From Saccoglossus kowalevskii (lineage: Eukaryota > Hemichordata > Enteropneusta > Harrimaniidae), in assembly GCF_000003605.2 (NCBI RefSeq), contig NW_003158224.1, forward strand, positions 198,048 through 211,834: a DNA stretch of 13,787 nt, read 5' to 3'. Numbering within the stretch: position 1 is the first letter of the stretch; the number at the start of each line of letters is the position of its first letter. Positions 10,021 through 13,787 of this stretch are shown one piece after another. Under the pieces are notes generated by a model that saw only the letters and a list, made by a program, of their open reading frames with translations, was not told the DNA's origin and searched no databases. The position numbers and the translations under genes were made by a program.

Positions 10021-10573
10021 GCCCATTTGACTGGAACTGGAAAACACAACTATAGAGGGCGCACACTGTACAATGAGTTTTTTTTTTACGTTCATTTCTG
10101 ATCGCTGAATTGAAGAAAATTAAAACCCTGTGAATATGCAAAGTTGACAATAAAATTCATTGTTTTCACAAACCAGTGAATTTAAAACCAAACGAATATC
10201 TCTGCAACATCAAATCTTTTAAATTAAAATTAAACCCAGTGGCCAATTTTCAATCTACATTACATACCATGAAGAGCAATCGCATATGATGCCAGTAAAA
10301 TCAGATCGTGGTTGACTGGTTACAACTACCGGGAACTATGAATTGTTTTCTTTACATCTTTTACATTAGAAGGTATTAACAGTCACGCATACAATTGAAT
10401 AATACCTCCCAGCCATACAAATCGGCTTAAAAACCAATTGATTGAGAAGAAAAACAGACACACCAACAAAGAACTAGTCAGTTATTTTATCAGTCTTTAC
10501 ACAATCCTAACTCACCAACTTTTGGCTTTAACTTAAGAACGTGAATTGTCATAATCCATCGCAAAAAGTAACT

Positions 10574-10587
10574 GTTTCCATGGCAAC
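10574..10587. promoter_or_regulatory. Perfect palindromic X-box (RFX-type) motif
   Basis: GTTTCCATGGCAAC fits the RFX X-box consensus, two half-sites GTTNCC and GGNAAC around a two-base AT spacer. A CRE half-site, ACGTCA, occurs about 20 bp downstream in AGAACGTCAC. The motif is in non-repeat intron sequence. RFX factors act on ciliary and other promoters and enhancers. Whether this site is bound is inference; a 14-bp motif can arise by chance in a genome but is rare in one 14-kb window. Confidence 0.4.
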
Positions 10588-10839
10588 CGCAGTATACGTA
10601 AAATCAGAACGTCACAGCCTGCATTACTATTATCTATTCATACATTTCTGCTGTTTATGCATCAATGTACAATGGTATAAAGGGAAGCTTTGGTAAACCT
10701 GCTCAGAACAGTTAATTCTCATCTGAACAATTTTCTCAGTAAAATTATTGGTTGAAAGCCTTCCTAAATGCTGAATGAACAAACAAACAAACAGCATGAA
10801 AAACAAACTTTGGCTCCTCTGATAGTGAGTTTTAAACTA

Positions 10840-10997
10840 AAATCCTCCAAATACTAAATGTTCCAATTAAAATGGATGCCAGAATTACCTACAATGTATC
10901 ACATTTTTAGGAATTAAAAATTCTCCAAAATATTAAATATTTCAATTAAAATGGATGCCAGATTTACCTACAAAGTATAAAACTTTTAGGAATTAAA
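10840..10997. repeat. 79-bp tandem duplication
   Basis: Two adjacent units share TTCCAATTAAAATGGATGCC (10861) or TTTCAATTAAAATGGATGCC (10940), then AGA(A/T)TTACCTACAA(T/A)GTAT and TTTTTAGGAATTAAAA or CTTTTAGGAATTAAAA. The offset is 79 bp. A third short start, CAAAATGGCTGCC, follows at about 11001. Confidence 0.85.
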
Positions 10998-11570
10998 ATA
11001 CAAAATGGCTGCCATTTAGCATTGGGAAATATACAACCAACACTCATTTTCGATTTTTTCATTGACTTCTTATAAAAGAAACAATTCATTTAAATCAAAA
11101 GTGAACAGTCAAGCAGTTTATCTGTATACATTAAAGGCAAAATACGAAGATTGGATCAATTCTTGTCAATTTGATCAAATTTTTTTAAGATGACGGACAT
11201 TTGATTTAAATGCCTATTACAGAGTTTTCAGTCACTACACATTAAACCTTAGCTGCCGACAACGCTCTTGCCATTGTCCTTGACAACAGTGTCACTGAAT
11301 AATTTCATAAGTCACTACAAGTCAGAAACATGTTTAGACTTGACAAATCAGTACAAACTACAGAGTGGAGTTGAACAATATAAGTCGATCAACAATAAAA
11401 AACAGACATCACATTACTGTAATTCAAAATAATTACAAGTTTTTATTAAATTATGCACTTTTTAATAGACAATATTTAATATCTATTTCGTCATAACGTT
11501 TGTTTCACTACGATTTATTGTCTACTACACCAAAGTTAGTAAACGCATGTACTGGTATAAATTGTATATA

Positions 11571-11729
11571 CCGTATTTGCTCTATTAGAAGAGCATCTCC
11601 AATAGAAGCACATGTAAACCAAACGTTGCATTGATATTGTATATTGATTTATTAAAATATCTAGTATTTTGATCATAGAAACACCTGTCATTTACGTTAG
11701 AGCATGCGCTACTAATAGAGCAAATACGG
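11571..11729. mobile_element. 159-bp MITE with TA target duplication
   Basis: The left end CCGTATTTGCTCTATTAGAA continues GAGCATCTCC. The reverse complement of the right end is CCGTATTTGCTCTATTAGTA followed by GCGCATGCTC, so the inverted repeat is about 28 bp with two mismatches. Both ends abut TA (11569-11570 and 11730-11731). It has no coding content. The superfamily is unresolved; TA duplication fits Tc1/mariner and several others. Confidence 0.8.
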
Positions 11730-12262
11730 TATAGCTTAATATTTATAAAATCACAGAACAGTTACTCATTTTATGAACAGGTGAAGTGATATGGGATATT
11801 TTAATTCATGCGAGAGTACTTCATTCAATGGAGAGAAGCACATGCCCAACCAATCGAAGCGTTTTGTTTGGATACATGTATGAAGGAGAATATTTGAAAT
11901 AAAAATGATTTGTTTATATTTATAAACACAGACATAGACATGCCCTGTGCTGACTTCAGTGTATGTAAAATATTGGGATAGTTGTTATGGGCAAATCTAT
12001 CACCTCCTCAGATAAGCAATACTGCAGCTTTTGTTAAATTCTTATATTGTTCAAAACGTACACTAAATATTATGACTGGGTAGTTTAAAAACAGCTCTGT
12101 AAGTGACAACTTGCTGATAAACCATCAAAAACAGTTATTGTCAGTTATTTTGTTTCGGAGTTGTTAAAATGTGTCTATTTAACAATCTAAAACTGAGCTA
12201 GCATAATTTAAAAACAGCTTAAGAGACAAGTTTTTATAAATTTTGTGGATTCAAAATTCTTT

Positions 12263-12423
12263 AACCTTTTCACCACCGGTTCCCTCTTTTCATCACAAAT
12301 TCACAAAATATTCCTGTTTATAGTCTGCACTTTCCTTCAGAATATTTGGGACAAAAATAGCAAAAAATTTTGAGTAAAAACTGAAAATTTACTCAAATTT
12401 TATCTGTTGGCCCCAAAATTGGG
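12263..12423. mobile_element. Truncated second copy of the 1378-1597 MITE family
   Basis: It begins TTAACCTTTTCACCACCGGT and continues CCCTCTTTTCATCACAAATT, TATAGTCTGCACTTTCCTTC, GAGTAAAAACTGAAAATTTA and TTGGCCCCAAAATTGGG. The order matches the other copy up to its TTAGGG at about 1520. It then breaks off where the left block of tandem-repeat copy C starts. The expected right inverted repeat GGTGGTGAAA is not found beyond copy C. Confidence 0.75.
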
Positions 12424-13256
12424 AAATAGCTCCAATGTTAGCAATATACATTTCAATTAAAGATATCATGAAATGAACAAATCTGAGAGAGGTCCACATG
12501 TAGTACCTATATATGTAATATCAAAGCATTTGCACTTGCGGTTTTTAACAAGAAGTCGAAAATATCACTTTTTACCAAAAATTACAAAAATATTCACCAA
12601 AATTAGAGAATTAAAGATATCATTACAAAATGAACAAATCTGAGAGAGGTCCACATGTAGTACCTATATATGTAATATCAAAGCAATTGGACTTGCGGTT
12701 TTCAACAAGAGGTCGAAAATATCACTTTTTACCAAAAATGACAAAAATATTCACCAAAATTAGAGAATTGAAGATATCATTATAAAATGAACAAATCTGA
12801 GAGAGGTCCACATGTAGTACCTATATATGTAATATCAAAGCAATTGGATTTGCGGTTTTCAACAAGAGGTCGAAAATATCACTTTTTACCAAAAATGACA
12901 AAAATATTCACCAAAATTAGAGAATTGAAGATATCATTACAAAATGAACAAATCTGAGAGAGGTCCACATGTAGTACCTATATATGTAATATCAAAGCAA
13001 TTGGACTTGCGGTTTTCAACAAGAAGTCAAAAATATCCCTTTTTACCAAAAATTACAAAAATATTCACCAAAACTAGTTATCATCATGAAATGAACAAAT
13101 TTAAGTGAGGTCTACCTATGGTACATAAAACACCAAGTATCAAAGCAATCAAGCTTGTAAGTAAGTTCGAGAAGAAGTCAAAAAAGTAAAAAGTTGACAC
13201 GGAAAATCACTCATATGATAAGCTCCACACAACAAATTCGACAACGGAGCTTAAAA
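12424..13256 (+). mobile_element. Tandem-repeat non-autonomous element, copy C, degenerate ends
   Basis: The left block AAATAGCTCCAATGTTAGCA lacks the CAGCC hairpin leader of copies A and B. Monomer phrases occur at 12520, 12677, 12834 and 12991, exactly 157 bp apart, then 13139 (148 bp). The right block keeps GACACGGA, ATCACTCATATGATAAGCTC and a decayed hairpin ending ACAACGGAGCTTAAAA. The central monomers are very similar to one another, and two share the private variant CAACAAGAGGTCGAAAATAT. Confidence 0.72.
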
Positions 13257-13545
13257 GGCAGTGGGAGTTGCAGTGACTTTTGGGAAATTTTTTTTTTTAA
13301 ATTCCAAAAAAACTATCAGGTTACTAAGTACGAGATCAATCTTAATGAATCATATAGAAATCACAACATAATCACATATAGTGCATGTGCTATGTAGAAG
13401 CAAACATGTCTTTGTAGGAAAATCTTTGTAAAAGTACTTTGCTTTGAGTGCTTTTAAAAAAGGTTAGGGTCACCTTGAGTCAGTAATAAGAGGCAGTAGG
13501 TGGCAAATTGAAACAAACTTACAAACTCTTGAAGTGTAATGCATA

Positions 13546-13572
13546 GAAAAATGTCAAACTCTGACATTTTTC
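13546..13572. repeat. Perfect 11-bp-stem hairpin
   Basis: GAAAAATGTCA (13546-13556) and TGACATTTTTC (13562-13572) are exact reverse complements separated by AACTC. The neighbourhood has no other recognisable repeat. A chance palindrome, MITE core or structured RNA are all possible. Confidence 0.55.
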
Positions 13573-13787
13573 AATATAACTAGTTTTCTCAGAAATAATA
13601 AAATCAGTGTATTACAGTCATTGTAAGCGCCTACATGATAGCGTGATTAAATTACTGTCACCGTAATATTGTTTCAAACATCAAAACAGTTTGTTGTCGC
13701 CTAGAAATCATTACACGATTAAAAGTTGGGTCAAAACTAACAGGAGACATCAAATTATTAAAAAGGTGGAGGATATGAGATCATTTG

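Noticed and set aside
9846-10150. Two overlapping minus-strand open frames
   Set aside because: They overlap the divergent 125-bp repeat pair and have no recognisable protein features.
13194-13397. 67-codon plus-strand frame
   Set aside because: It starts in the right end of tandem-repeat copy C and runs through an oligo-T stretch; not protein-like.

Overview
This is AT-rich metazoan genomic DNA, not prokaryotic. The coding signal is broken into short exons with GT/AG borders, there are no operons or ribosome-binding sites, and the introns are full of short transposon relics and satellite-like repeats. The only confidently recognised gene is on the minus strand. Four exons (3557-3686, 2505-2641, 1632-1801 and 435-591, in transcript order) join in frame to encode 198 residues from the lipid-kinase domain of a class II phosphatidylinositol 3-kinase (PIK3C2, alpha/beta type). 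They include the catalytic-loop DRHNDN, the HIDFG metal-binding motif and the class II activation-loop FKRDR. The ATP-binding N-lobe and upstream domains lie beyond the high-coordinate edge. The end of the kinase domain and any PX and C2 domains lie beyond the low-coordinate edge.

The other roughly 13 kb is intron, mostly one intron of at least 10.1 kb upstream of exon 3557-3686. It is a mosaic of mobile DNA. Three same-orientation elements (4212-5248, 5894-6832 and about 12424-13256) each have a short left block, four to five head-to-tail copies of a 157-bp monomer, and a right block ending in a GC-rich hairpin followed by an A-run. In the first two, 12-bp inverted repeats pair the left and right blocks. 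This layout resembles the non-autonomous Helentron/HINE and mollusc 'pearl' elements. The second copy carries its right-end block twice in tandem. Other elements are a 301-bp Tc1/mariner-type MITE with TA duplications (3738-4038), a 459-bp element with 50-bp terminal inverted repeats at 47/50 identity (8404-8862), a 159-bp MITE with TA duplications (11571-11729), and a family with copies at 1378-1597 and 12263-12423. The second copy of that last family stops exactly where the third tandem-repeat element starts.

Smaller features include a 20-bp minisatellite (7271-7340), a CAGAA-based array (7731-7985), several divergent direct repeats, a perfect 11-bp-stem hairpin (13546-13572) and a perfect palindromic RFX/X-box motif (10574-10587). 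An 88-codon open frame on the minus strand (7331-7594) looks partly protein-like, but I do not recognise it.

The class II PI3K shows a bilaterian-type animal. The repeat style suggests a marine invertebrate, with a mollusc as first guess and hemichordate or amphioxus-like animals as alternatives; this is inference. The window contains one housekeeping-type signalling gene and its intronic parasites. I see no multi-gene system.
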